A stretch of 55,201 nucleotides of DNA, from assembly GCA_012719855.1 (NCBI GenBank), contig JAAXZN010000037.1, positions 1 through 55,201 of the forward strand. Reading direction: 5' to 3'. Source of the stretch: Serratia liquefaciens. GTDB taxonomy: Bacteria > Pseudomonadota > Gammaproteobacteria > Enterobacterales > Enterobacteriaceae. The notes under the pieces were generated by a model. That model ran no database searches and was not told where the DNA came from. It worked only from the letters and a program-made list of their open reading frames with translations. The position numbers were made by a program, and so were the translations under genes. Below, piece by piece: positions 48,567 through 55,201 of this stretch; the first letter of the stretch is position 1, and each line of letters starts with the position of its first letter.

Positions 48567-50009
48567 TTACTCGACGCGCAGAATGCGGCTGGTGTTGGTG
48601 GTGCCAACGGTTTCCATCACGTCACCCTGGGTGACGATCACCAGGTCGCCCGAGACCAGGAAGCCTTTATCACGCAGGCGGTTAACCGCGTCATTAGCGG
48701 CGATGACGCCATCTTCGTGGCTGTCGAAGTACACAGGGGTAACGCCACGATACAACGCGGTCAGGTTCAGCGTGTGTTCATGGCGCGACATGGCGAAGAT
48801 CGGCAGGCCGGAGCTGATGCGCGACATCATCAGCGCGGTGCGGCCAGATTCGGTCATGGCGATCAGCGCGGTAACCCCTTTCAGGTGGTTGGCCGCGTAC
48901 ATTGAAGACATGGCGATAGCCTCTTCAATGTTGTCGAACTGTACGTCCAGGCGGTGCTTGGAGACATTGATGCTTGGGATCTTCTCAGCACCGAGGCAAA
49001 CGCGCGCCATGGCCGCCACGGTTTCTGCCGGGTATTGGCCAGCAGCGGTTTCGGCAGACAGCATCACGGCGTCGGTACCGTCCAGCACGGCGTTTGCCAC
49101 GTCCATCACTTCGGCGCGGGTCGGCATTGGGTTGGTGATCATTGACTCCATCATCTGGGTCGCGGTGATCACGGCACGGTTCAGGGTGCGGGCGCGGCGG
49201 ATCAGCTTTTTCTGGATGCCGACCAGCTCAGGATCGCCGATTTCGACGCCCAGATCGCCACGGGCAACCATCACTACGTCGGAGGCCAGAATGATATCAT
49301 CCATGGCTTCGTCGCTGCAGACGGCTTCGGCACGCTCAACCTTGGACACGATCTTGGCGTGGCAGCCAGCATCGCGCGCCAGACGGCGGGCATAGTTCAG
49401 GTCTTCGCCGGTGCGCGGGAAGGAAACCGCCAGGTAATCGACGCCGATTTTGGCTGCGGTGACGATATCGGCCTTGTCTTTCTCGGTCAGGGCCTCTGCG
49501 GACAGGCCGCCACCCAGTTTGTTAATGCCCTTGTTGTTGGACAGCGGGCCGCCAACGGTCACTTCGGTAAAGACTTTCATGCCCTGAACTTCGAGCACCT
49601 TCAACTGTACGCGGCCGTCGTCCAGCAGCAGTACGTCGCCCGGCACCACGTCGGCAGGCAGGCCTTTATAGTCGATACCGACTTTTTCTTTATCGCCTTC
49701 GCCCTTGGACATGTTGGCATCGAGCAGGAATTTATCACCGATGTTAAGGAAGATTTTGCCTTCCTTAAAGGTGGAAACACGAATTTTCGGCCCTTGCAGG
49801 TCACCCAGAATAGCGACGTGACGTCCCAACTTGGCAGCGATTTCGCGCACTTTGTCGGCGCGAGCCTGATGATCTTCTGCAGTGCCGTGGGAAAAGTTAA
49901 GCCGAACTACGTTAGCGCCTGCGGCAATGATCTTTTCCAGATTATTGTCGCGGTCAGTAGCCGGACCCAGGGTGGTAACAATTTTGGTTCTTCTGAGCCG
50001 TCTGGACAT
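48567..50009 (-). CDS. pykA: Pyruvate kinase II
   Basis: PykA converts phosphoenolpyruvate and ADP to pyruvate and ATP; the II isoform is AMP-activated. The 480 residues equal E. coli. Segments seen: [34 protein letters not shown], the active-site region [23 protein letters not shown] and [21 protein letters not shown] HexR site lies about 75 bases upstream. The gene is followed by a terminator. Confidence 0.97.
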   Translation of the reverse strand: MSRRLRRTKIVTTLGPATDRDNNLEKIIAAGANVVRLNFSHGTAEDHQARADKVREIAAKLGRHVAILGDLQGPKIRVSTFKEGKIFLNIGDKFLLDANMSKGEGDKEKVGIDYKGLPADVVPGDVLLLDDGRVQLKVLEVQGMKVFTEVTVGGPLSNNKGINKLGGGLSAEALTEKDKADIVTAAKIGVDYLAVSFPRTGEDLNYARRLARDAGCHAKIVSKVERAEAVCSDEAMDDIILASDVVMVARGDLGVEIGDPELVGIQKKLIRRARTLNRAVITATQMMESMITNPMPTRAEVMDVANAVLDGTDAVMLSAETAAGQYPAETVAAMARVCLGAEKIPSINVSKHRLDVQFDNIEEAIAMSSMYAANHLKGVTALIAMTESGRTALMMSRISSGLPIFAMSRHEHTLNLTALYRGVTPVYFDSHEDGVIAANDAVNRLRDKGFLVSGDLVIVTQGDVMETVGTTNTSRILRVE

Positions 50010-50082
50010 GTATTACTCCGTTGACTGGTGAAGCAAATTATTGGTGTTGCGATAACGTCGGATAACGAAACCTGGAGTGAAA

Positions 50083-50097
50083 TGTAATTTTACTACA
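50083..50097. promoter_or_regulatory. HexR operator upstream of pykA
   Basis: TGTAATTTTACTACA fits the HexR palindrome (TGTAATTAAATTACA type). It lies between pykA and hexR, close to the pykA promoter. KDPG is the HexR effector in relatives. Confidence 0.8.
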
Positions 50098-50197
50098 CTG
50101 ATGTTTCACTTGGGTTACCCGCATGAGCGTTGTAACAGGGTACTGCCTCTAATGCCGCCGTTCAGATGATCTTGAACGACAGGTTTTTTCACATCGG

Positions 50198-51088
50198 TTA
50201 CGAGTCGAAATTGTTGGGGATAACGACACCCTTATCAAAGCGCGATTCTTTCAACGCTTCCTTGACCCGCTTCAAGTTATCTCTGAATTTGGCCCCTCTG
50301 CGCAAGGTAAATCCGGTGGCGAGCACGTCTATGAGCGTTAATTGCGCAATTCGTGACACCATCGGCATATAAACGTCGGTATCTTCGGGAACATCAAGCA
50401 GCAACGCCAGGGTCGCCTCGTGAGCCAGAGGGGTATCGCGTGAGGTGATGGCGATAACCGTGGCGTCGTTTTCGCGCGCCAGCTGCGCCATTTCCACCAG
50501 GTTTTTGGTGCGGCCGGTGTGGGAGATTAACACCACTACGTCTCCCTCGCTGGAATTCATGCAGCCCATACGTTGCATGACGATGTCGTCGAAGTAGACC
50601 ACCGGGATATTAAAGCGAAAAAATTTGTTCATCGCGTCGTGAGCGACGGCCGCAGAGGCCCCCAAACCGAAGAAAGAGATTTTTTTTGCCTGGGTAAGCA
50701 GATCAACCGCACGATTGATTGCGGCAATATCCAAATTTGCCTTTACTGTATCCAGACTGGCCATTACCGATTCGAATATTTTACCGGTATAGGCATCGAC
50801 GCTGTCATCTTCCTCTACGTTACGGTTTACGTACGGAGTGCCATTGGCCAAGCTTTGGGCAAGATGCAGTTTAAAATCGGGGAAGCCTTTGGTATCGAGA
50901 CGGCGACAAAAACGGTTGACGGTGGGTTCGCTGACGTCTGCCATTCTGGCCAGCGTCGCGATACTGGAGTGGATTGCGGTCTGTGGGGAGGCCAGGATCA
51001 CCTCAGCGACTTTCCGTTCAGATTTGCTCAGCAGCTCCAGATGACTCTGGATTTTTTCCAGCGTATTCATATAACGAGGGTCACTCAT
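50198..51088 (-). CDS. hexR: DNA-binding transcriptional regulator HexR
   Basis: HexR is an RpiR-family repressor of zwf and other central carbon genes and responds to KDPG. The N-terminal helix-turn-helix (ATLARMADVSEPTVNRFCRR, about 45-65) is followed by a SIS sugar-phosphate domain (FFGLGASAAVAHDAMNKFFR and VVLISHTGRTKNLVE). The 296 residues from 51088 include six extra before the E. coli-like start MNTLEKIQS (51070); the true start could be either. It diverges from zwf. Confidence 0.95.
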   Translation of the reverse strand: MSDPRYMNTLEKIQSHLELLSKSERKVAEVILASPQTAIHSSIATLARMADVSEPTVNRFCRRLDTKGFPDFKLHLAQSLANGTPYVNRNVEEDDSVDAYTGKIFESVMASLDTVKANLDIAAINRAVDLLTQAKKISFFGLGASAAVAHDAMNKFFRFNIPVVYFDDIVMQRMGCMNSSEGDVVVLISHTGRTKNLVEMAQLARENDATVIAITSRDTPLAHEATLALLLDVPEDTDVYMPMVSRIAQLTLIDVLATGFTLRRGAKFRDNLKRVKEALKESRFDKGVVIPNNFDS

Positions 51089-51091
51089 GGT

Positions 51092-51162
51092 TTATACCCG
51101 TCGCATTTCAAGCTACAGCGGGGGCGATCGCACTGGCTTTAACTTGAAATCCATAGGGTATG
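51092..51162. repeat. Short ERIC-type palindromic element
   Basis: A 70-bp imperfect palindrome with ends ATACCC (51094-51099) and GGGTAT (51156-51161) and inner arms ATTTCAAG (51105-51112) and CTTGAAAT (51143-51150). The ends match those of enterobacterial repetitive intergenic consensus (ERIC) elements, but the conserved centre of the full 127-bp form is missing, so this is an internally deleted copy. It lies immediately upstream of hexR, inside its leader. Confidence 0.75.
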
Positions 51163-51448
51163 TCGATTTCAATCAAAGGAGAAATCAATGCCGGTTTAGT
51201 GGAAATATACTACGTGCTGGTAACCGTTGGCAGTGTCGACAGAGGGTATGCAGGCTTTTTTCATCAGAACATGACCTGTGTCTAACTTTCATAATGGTAA
51301 AAGAGCATCAAAAAAGACAGAAAATTACAGTTTTTGGCTCGGGCACCTACGTTTAGAGCCGGTAGCACTTAACATTGCATTTTCTGGGGCTTTTTTTCTA
51401 CTTTTGATCCGGGTTTACTGGCCGTAGTCAAAGAGAGTACATTAGTAA

Positions 51449-51463
51449 TGTAAGAAAATTACA
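51449..51463. promoter_or_regulatory. HexR operator upstream of zwf
   Basis: TGTAAGAAAATTACA matches the HexR palindrome and lies 25 bases before the zwf start. Repression by the divergent hexR product is expected. Confidence 0.85.
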
Positions 51464-51488
51464 AATATCCTGCAACGAGGAGATGAAC

Positions 51489-52964
51489 ATGGCGGTAACC
51501 TCTACAGCCCAGGCGTGTGACCTGGTTATTTTCGGCGCGAAAGGCGATTTGGCGCGTCGTAAGCTGTTGCCTTCCCTGTACCAGTTAGAGAAAGCCGGTC
51601 ATATCCATCCGGATACCCGCATCATCGGCGTCGGCCGTGCCGAGTGGGATAAAGAAGCCTATATCAAGGTGGTCAAGGAAGCGCTTGGCACCTTTATGAA
51701 AGAAAAACTGGATGACGAACTCTGGGCAACGCTGAGCGCGCGCCTGGATTTCTGCAACCTGGATGTGAACGACAGCAAGAACTTTACCAAATTGGGTAAA
51801 ATGCTGGACCAGAAACATCGCACCACCATTAACTACTTTGCCATGCCGCCAAGTACCTTCGGCGCGATTTGCAAAGGCTTGGGCGAAGCCAAGTTGAACC
51901 ACGAGCCGGCGCGCGTGGTGATGGAAAAACCGCTCGGCACCGATCTCGCTTCTTCACGCGTGATCAACGACCAGGTGGCGGAATACTTCAACGAGAGCCA
52001 GGTTTATCGTATCGACCATTATCTCGGTAAAGAGACGGTATTGAACCTGCTGGCGCTGCGTTTCGCCAACTCGTTGTTCGCCTCCAACTGGGATAACCGT
52101 ACCATCGATTCCGTACAGATCACCGTAGCGGAAGAGGTGGGTATTGAAGGGCGCTGGGGCTACTTTGACCAGGCCGGTCAGATGCGCGACATGATCCAGA
52201 ACCACCTGTTGCAAATCCTGACCATGATTGCCATGTCGCCACCGGCGGACCTGACAACTGACCGTATTCGCGACGAGAAAGTGAAGGTACTGCGTTCACT
52301 ACGCCGCATCGATCAGACCAATGTACGTGAAACCACGGTGCGTGGTCAGTACACCGCCGGCTTCGTGCAGGGCAAAAAGGTACCGGGTTATCTGGAAGAA
52401 GAAGGGGCGAATAAAAGCAGCAACACTGAAACCTTCGTCTCAATCCGCGTAGATATCGACAACTGGCAGTGGGCCGGCGTGCCATTCTACCTGCGTACCG
52501 GTAAGCGTCTGCCGACCAAATGTTCTGAAGTGGTGGTCTACTTCAAGAACCCGCCGTTGAACCTGTTCAGCGATTCTTACCAGCAGTTGCCGCAGAACAA
52601 ACTGACCATTCGTCTGCAGCCGGATGAAGGCATCGAAATTCAGGTGTTGAACAAGGTGCCGGGTCTGGATCACAAGCACCGTCTGCAAACCACCAAGCTG
52701 GATCTGAGTTTCTCCGAAACCTTCAACCAGGAGCATGTGGCTGACGCCTATGAGCGTCTGTTGCTGGAAACCATGCGTGGCATCCAGGCGCTGTTCGTGC
52801 GCCGCGACGAAGTGGAAGAAGCCTGGAAGTGGGTTGACTCCATTATGGACGCGTGGAAAGCGGATAACGAGGCACCTAAGCCGTACCAATCCGGCACCTG
52901 GGGCCCGGTCGCTTCAGTGGCGATGATCACCCGTGACGGCCGTTCCTGGAACGAGTTCGAGTAA
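51489..52964 (+). CDS. zwf: Glucose-6-phosphate dehydrogenase
   Basis: Zwf oxidises glucose-6-phosphate to 6-phosphogluconolactone with NADP+, the entry to the pentose phosphate and Entner-Doudoroff routes. The 491 residues equal E. coli. The nucleotide site is VIFGAKGDLARRKLLPSLYQ (about 13-32), and the substrate motif RIDHYLGKE carries the catalytic region. The ATG at 51489 is preferred to 51483 because GAGGAG is then eight bases away. A HexR site lies upstream, and a terminator follows before eda. Confidence 0.97.
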   Translation: MAVTSTAQACDLVIFGAKGDLARRKLLPSLYQLEKAGHIHPDTRIIGVGRAEWDKEAYIKVVKEALGTFMKEKLDDELWATLSARLDFCNLDVNDSKNFTKLGKMLDQKHRTTINYFAMPPSTFGAICKGLGEAKLNHEPARVVMEKPLGTDLASSRVINDQVAEYFNESQVYRIDHYLGKETVLNLLALRFANSLFASNWDNRTIDSVQITVAEEVGIEGRWGYFDQAGQMRDMIQNHLLQILTMIAMSPPADLTTDRIRDEKVKVLRSLRRIDQTNVRETTVRGQYTAGFVQGKKVPGYLEEEGANKSSNTETFVSIRVDIDNWQWAGVPFYLRTGKRLPTKCSEVVVYFKNPPLNLFSDSYQQLPQNKLTIRLQPDEGIEIQVLNKVPGLDHKHRLQTTKLDLSFSETFNQEHVADAYERLLLETMRGIQALFVRRDEVEEAWKWVDSIMDAWKADNEAPKPYQSGTWGPVASVAMITRDGRSWNEFE

Positions 52965-52970
52965 TCACCC

Positions 52971-53000
52971 TGCCGGCAGCTTATCTGCCGGCATTTTTTT
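52971..53000 (+). terminator. Intrinsic terminator of zwf
   Basis: A 9-bp stem TGCCGGCAG/CTGCCGGCA with a 5-base loop and seven T. It separates zwf from eda. Confidence 0.93.
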
Positions 53001-53118
53001 GCCCGCAGTACCGGGGCGCAACATCACTTGGGGTACGGCCGGACGCCTGCGCTTTAATGCGTGGGGCCCTGTGGCAGGGGCGTGCCATTGATAACCCGTA
53101 AGTAATGGAGAAGTAACG

Positions 53119-53760
53119 ATGAAAAACTGGAAAACCAGCGCAGAACAGATCCTGACCGCAGGCCCGGTGGTTCCGGTGATAGTGATCAACAAGCTGGAAC
53201 ATGCGGTGCCGCTGGCCAGGGCGCTGGTAGCCGGTGGCGTGCGCGTGCTGGAAGTCACATTGCGCACCGACTGCGCCATGGAGGCGATCCGCGCTATCGC
53301 GGCAGAGGTGCCTGAGGCGATCATCGGTGCAGGTACGGTGATTAATCCGCAGCAGCTGCAGGCAGTGACCGAGGCAGGCGCGCAATTCGCTATCAGCCCC
53401 GGCCTGACGGAAGCGCTGTTGAAGGCCGCTACCGCAGGGTCTATCCCATTAATTCCGGGCATCAGCACCGTTTCAGAGCTGATGCTGGGTATGGATCACG
53501 GGCTGCGCGAGTTCAAATTCTTCCCGGCGGAAGCCAACGGTGGCGTGAAGGCATTGCAGGCGATCGGCGGCCCATTCCCGCAGGTGCGTTTCTGTCCGAC
53601 CGGGGGCATCACGCCCAACAACTACCGTGATTACCTGGCTCTGAAAAGCGTGTTGTGTATCGGCGGCTCTTGGTTAGTACCGGCCGATGCGCTGGAAAAT
53701 GGCGACTACGCTCGCATCACCGAACTGGCGCGTACCGCCGTCAGCGGCGCTGCGGTCTAA
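53119..53760 (+). CDS. eda: KDPG/KHG aldolase
   Basis: Eda splits 2-keto-3-deoxy-6-phosphogluconate to pyruvate and glyceraldehyde-3-phosphate, and also acts on keto-hydroxyglutarate. The 213 residues form a TIM barrel: the catalytic Glu lies in [21 protein letters not shown] is conserved, and the Schiff-base Lys is in [12 protein letters not shown] (about residue 133). GGAG precedes the ATG. In E. coli edd lies between zwf and eda; here there is only a 154-base gap with the zwf terminator. Confidence 0.96.
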   Translation: MKNWKTSAEQILTAGPVVPVIVINKLEHAVPLARALVAGGVRVLEVTLRTDCAMEAIRAIAAEVPEAIIGAGTVINPQQLQAVTEAGAQFAISPGLTEALLKAATAGSIPLIPGISTVSELMLGMDHGLREFKFFPAEANGGVKALQAIGGPFPQVRFCPTGGITPNNYRDYLALKSVLCIGGSWLVPADALENGDYARITELARTAVSGAAV

Positions 53761-53811
53761 CCCGCGCCGGGCCTGGGGCAGGCGAATATTTGGCCGTGCC
53801 GATTTAAACCG

Positions 53812-53839
53812 AGGTTCAACAACATGTTGAGCCTTTTTT
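53812..53839 (+). terminator. Intrinsic terminator of eda
   Basis: A 10-bp stem AGGTTCAACA/TGTTGAGCCT with one G-U pair and a 3-base loop, followed by seven T. Confidence 0.88.
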
Positions 53840-54026
53840 TATTTTTAAATTACTTAACTTTCTTATTTTTAAACTTTTTTTTAATCGTTTTTGTGAAAAC
53901 GGCGGTTTGCTTTCTTTTTTTGGCTATGGTACAACTATCGCAGTTGAAAATTTTACTTGATGAGGATATTGGGCAAATCGCACTCCGTGTAACAAGATAA
54001 TGTGCGGCTGAGAATAGAGAATAATT

Positions 54027-54125
54027 ATGATGACAACTAATGGAATTACCCTCAGAACCTCTACTTGCCAGCTTTTCCTGTCTGCCATCCTTGCCAGTGA
54101 GCATCACTGGTGCAGCGAGCTATAG
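54027..54125 (+). CDS. Candidate mdtJI leader peptide (MdtU-like uORF)
   Basis: A 32-codon ORF, MMTTNGITLRTSTCQLFLSA then ILASEHHWCSEL, lies about 200 bases before mdtJ. Two ATG codons stand in tandem at 54027 and 54030; the ribosome binding site is weak (AGAG). As I recall, E. coli mdtJI has a comparable upstream ORF, mdtU, whose translation couples spermidine to transcription past the leader. The position, size and long C-rich, G-poor stretch after the stop (about 54126-54200) fit such a mechanism. I cannot compare the peptides directly, so homology is uncertain. Confidence 0.6.
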   Translation: MMTTNGITLRTSTCQLFLSAILASEHHWCSEL

Positions 54126-54325
54126 CGTCTTTCTCCCTTAACCGGTGCTGGTGACAGGCTCAGTCCTCCGTCATTCCGCGTAGCCGGGCAAACTTCTTTA
54201 TTACGTTTGGGTCAGTTTATCCCCAGGGATCTCTGCGTCGTCAGCGCCTCGTTGCGCCTGTCTGACGAGATAAATCGGGATAAATATGCCTTAGCGTGCG
54301 TTATTCGCCGTTTGGGAGAGAAATT
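54126..54325 (+). promoter_or_regulatory. Long mdtJI leader downstream of the uORF
   Basis: About 200 untranslated bases. The first part is pyrimidine-rich (CTTTCTCCC, CAGTCCTCCGTC), as expected for Rho loading. The second part contains a hairpin with TCGTCAG/CTGACGA arms at about 54238-54267. No T-run follows. The mdtJ ribosome binding site GGGAGAG (54314-54320) ends the segment. Confidence 0.45.
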
Positions 54326-54694
54326 ATGATTTATTGGATTTTTTTAGGCTTGGCCATCGTGGCCGAAATTATCGGTACCCTGTCCATGAAATACGCCAGC
54401 GTCAGCGGCGGCATGACCGGTCATATTGTGATGTATGTGATGATCACTGCGTCGTACGTCATGCTGTCGTTGGCGATAAAACGCGTCGCTCTGGGCGTTG
54501 CTTATGCGTTGTGGGAAGGGATCGGTATCCTGTTTATTACCCTGTTCAGCGTGATGTGGTTCGACGAGCCAATCTCGGCTTTGAAGGTCCTGGGTCTGGT
54601 GACGTTGATCGCCGGTATCCTGCTGGTGAAGTCCGGTACCCGCAAACCACGAAAACAGGCCAGCCCGCGTGGTGACAACCATGCAACAGCTTGA
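54326..54694 (+). CDS. mdtJ: Spermidine export protein MdtJ
   Basis: MdtJ is a four-helix SMR-family protein that works with MdtI as a heteromeric spermidine exporter. The 122 residues carry the SMR glutamate in [16 protein letters not shown] (near residue 15) and the conserved [16 protein letters not shown]. The cytoplasmic tail [10 protein letters not shown] is typical of MdtJ. The ATG at 54326 has GGGAGAG before it; the frame extends 10 codons upstream without support. It overlaps mdtI by 14 bases. Confidence 0.95.
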   Translation: MIYWIFLGLAIVAEIIGTLSMKYASVSGGMTGHIVMYVMITASYVMLSLAIKRVALGVAYALWEGIGILFITLFSVMWFDEPISALKVLGLVTLIAGILLVKSGTRKPRKQASPRGDNHATA

Positions 54695-55010
54695 GTTGTA
54701 CCACATTGGGTTTTTGGGACTGGCGATTGTGTTGGAAATTGTTGCCAACATCTTCCTGAAGATGTCAGACGGTTTCCGTAAAATTTGGTTAGGTCTGCTG
54801 TCGTTGCTGTCGGTGCTGGGTGCATTCAGTGCCCTGGCGCAGGCGGTGAAGGGGATTGATCTGTCGGTGGCCTATGCGTTGTGGGGTGGTTTCGGTATCG
54901 CCGCGACGATTGCCGCAGGTTGGATCCTGTTCGGTCAGCGCCTGAATGCCAAAGGCTGGATTGGCCTGGTGCTGCTGCTGGCCGGTATGGTGATCATCAA
55001 ACTGGCCTAA
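54681..55010 (+). CDS. mdtI: Spermidine export protein MdtI
   Basis: MdtI is the SMR partner of MdtJ. The 109 residues equal E. coli. Helix 1 carries the conserved Glu in [20 protein letters not shown], and the strings [20 protein letters not shown] and [20 protein letters not shown] are nearly identical to E. coli. The start at 54681 lies inside the end of mdtJ, which indicates coupled translation and fits the needed 1:1 complex. Confidence 0.95.
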   Translation: MQQLELYHIGFLGLAIVLEIVANIFLKMSDGFRKIWLGLLSLLSVLGAFSALAQAVKGIDLSVAYALWGGFGIAATIAAGWILFGQRLNAKGWIGLVLLLAGMVIIKLA

Positions 55011-55034
55011 TCAGCGCAAGAGTACGAAAAATGA

Positions 55035-55064
55035 AACCGCAGGCGTCAGCGTCTGCGGTTTTTT
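55035..55064 (+). terminator. Terminator of mdtJI
   Basis: An 8-bp stem AACCGCAG/CTGCGGTT with a 10-base loop, merging into a run of T. Confidence 0.9.
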
Positions 55065-55078
55065 GTTGTCAGCCCTAA

Positions 55079-55099
55079 ACCACCTCCTGGGGAGGTGGT
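55079..55099. repeat. Perfect hairpin palindrome at the window edge
   Basis: A 9-bp stem ACCACCTCC/GGAGGTGGT with loop TGG, 88 bases before the last start codon. Such subterminal hairpins are typical of IS200/IS605-type ends and REP elements, but one copy at the edge cannot decide. Confidence 0.45.
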
Positions 55100-55186
55100 G
55101 ATTGTCCCTGTGAGGCTCTAGCCTAAAGAAAGCCCATGCCAGAAAATTCCAGCTTACTCACCACAAGTAAGAAGGAAATCACTGAC

Positions 55187-55201
55187 ATGAGCAGTTATAG
55201 A
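55187..55201 (+). CDS. Start of an unidentified gene, cut by the window end
   Basis: Five codons, MSSYR, after GAAGGA at a rather long distance. Proteins beginning M-S-x-Y-R with a palindrome upstream include REP-associated and IS200/IS605-like Y1 (HUH) transposases, so this could be one. Five residues are not enough to name it. Confidence 0.3.

Noticed and set aside
53850-54107. An 85-codon minus-strand ORF between eda and mdtJ
   Set aside because: Low-complexity Lys-rich end from an AT-rich stretch, overlaps the better-supported uORF, no ribosome binding site.

Overview
The window is a stretch of enterobacterial chromosome. Gene content, order and protein similarity fit the order Enterobacterales, and Serratia (Yersiniaceae) fits best. 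Nearly every gene has a recognisable Escherichia coli orthologue, arranged as several E. coli synteny blocks joined end to end. A short ERIC-type repeat and LexA, PurR, Zur and HexR operators support the assignment. I see no prophage, CRISPR array, rRNA or tRNA. The genus is an inference from remembered sequences, not a database search.

Layout. (1) 1-11801, mostly minus strand: mntP (cut by the window edge) with its Mn2+ riboswitch, yobD, the mannose PTS manXYZ, the divergent membrane protein yoaE, the c-di-GMP phosphodiesterase pdeD, serine deaminase sdaA, a frameshifted nudL, and pabB. (2) 12303-17645: a WaaH-like LPS glycosyltransferase, yoaH, purT with a PurR box, dbpA, SOS-controlled yebG, yqfB and yebF. 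(3) 17728-26585: lipoprotein yceB, a UbiB-family kinase paralogue, grxB, an unknown 82-aa protein, mdtH, and divergently rimJ-yceH-mviM-murJ. (4) 26657-36568: argS, a 0.9-kb intergenic region holding a candidate 39-aa membrane protein, yecM, a PatB/MalY-type lyase, cutC, a cluster of three lipoproteins of which two are only 24 and 22 aa, cmoBA, yecN, yecE, yecD. (5) 36810-48459: a zinc-ribbon protein, aspS, nudB, yebC, ruvC, ruvAB (LexA), znuBC/znuA (Zur), mepM, lpxM and an LRR protein. (6) 48567-53760: central carbon genes pykA, hexR, zwf and eda, with HexR operators before pykA and zwf, and no edd between zwf and eda. (7) 54027-55201: the spermidine exporter mdtJI behind a short leader ORF, then the first codons of an unknown gene.

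Most of the window is housekeeping: DNA repair (ruvABC, yebG), metal balance (mntP, znuABC), envelope synthesis (murJ, lpxM, mepM, waaH-like) and central metabolism. Unusual material lies between genes. Two copies of a hairpin-bounded intergenic module follow manZ and sdaA; each is flanked by a matching pair of GC-rich hairpins and carries an internal stem-loop with the same GCGTGG loop but different, still pairing, stems. The two micro-lipoproteins have predicted mature parts of only seven residues ending in YYR and are translationally coupled to a larger lipoprotein. mdtJI has a candidate regulatory uORF, and yebF has an inverted repeat that overlaps its ribosome binding site.
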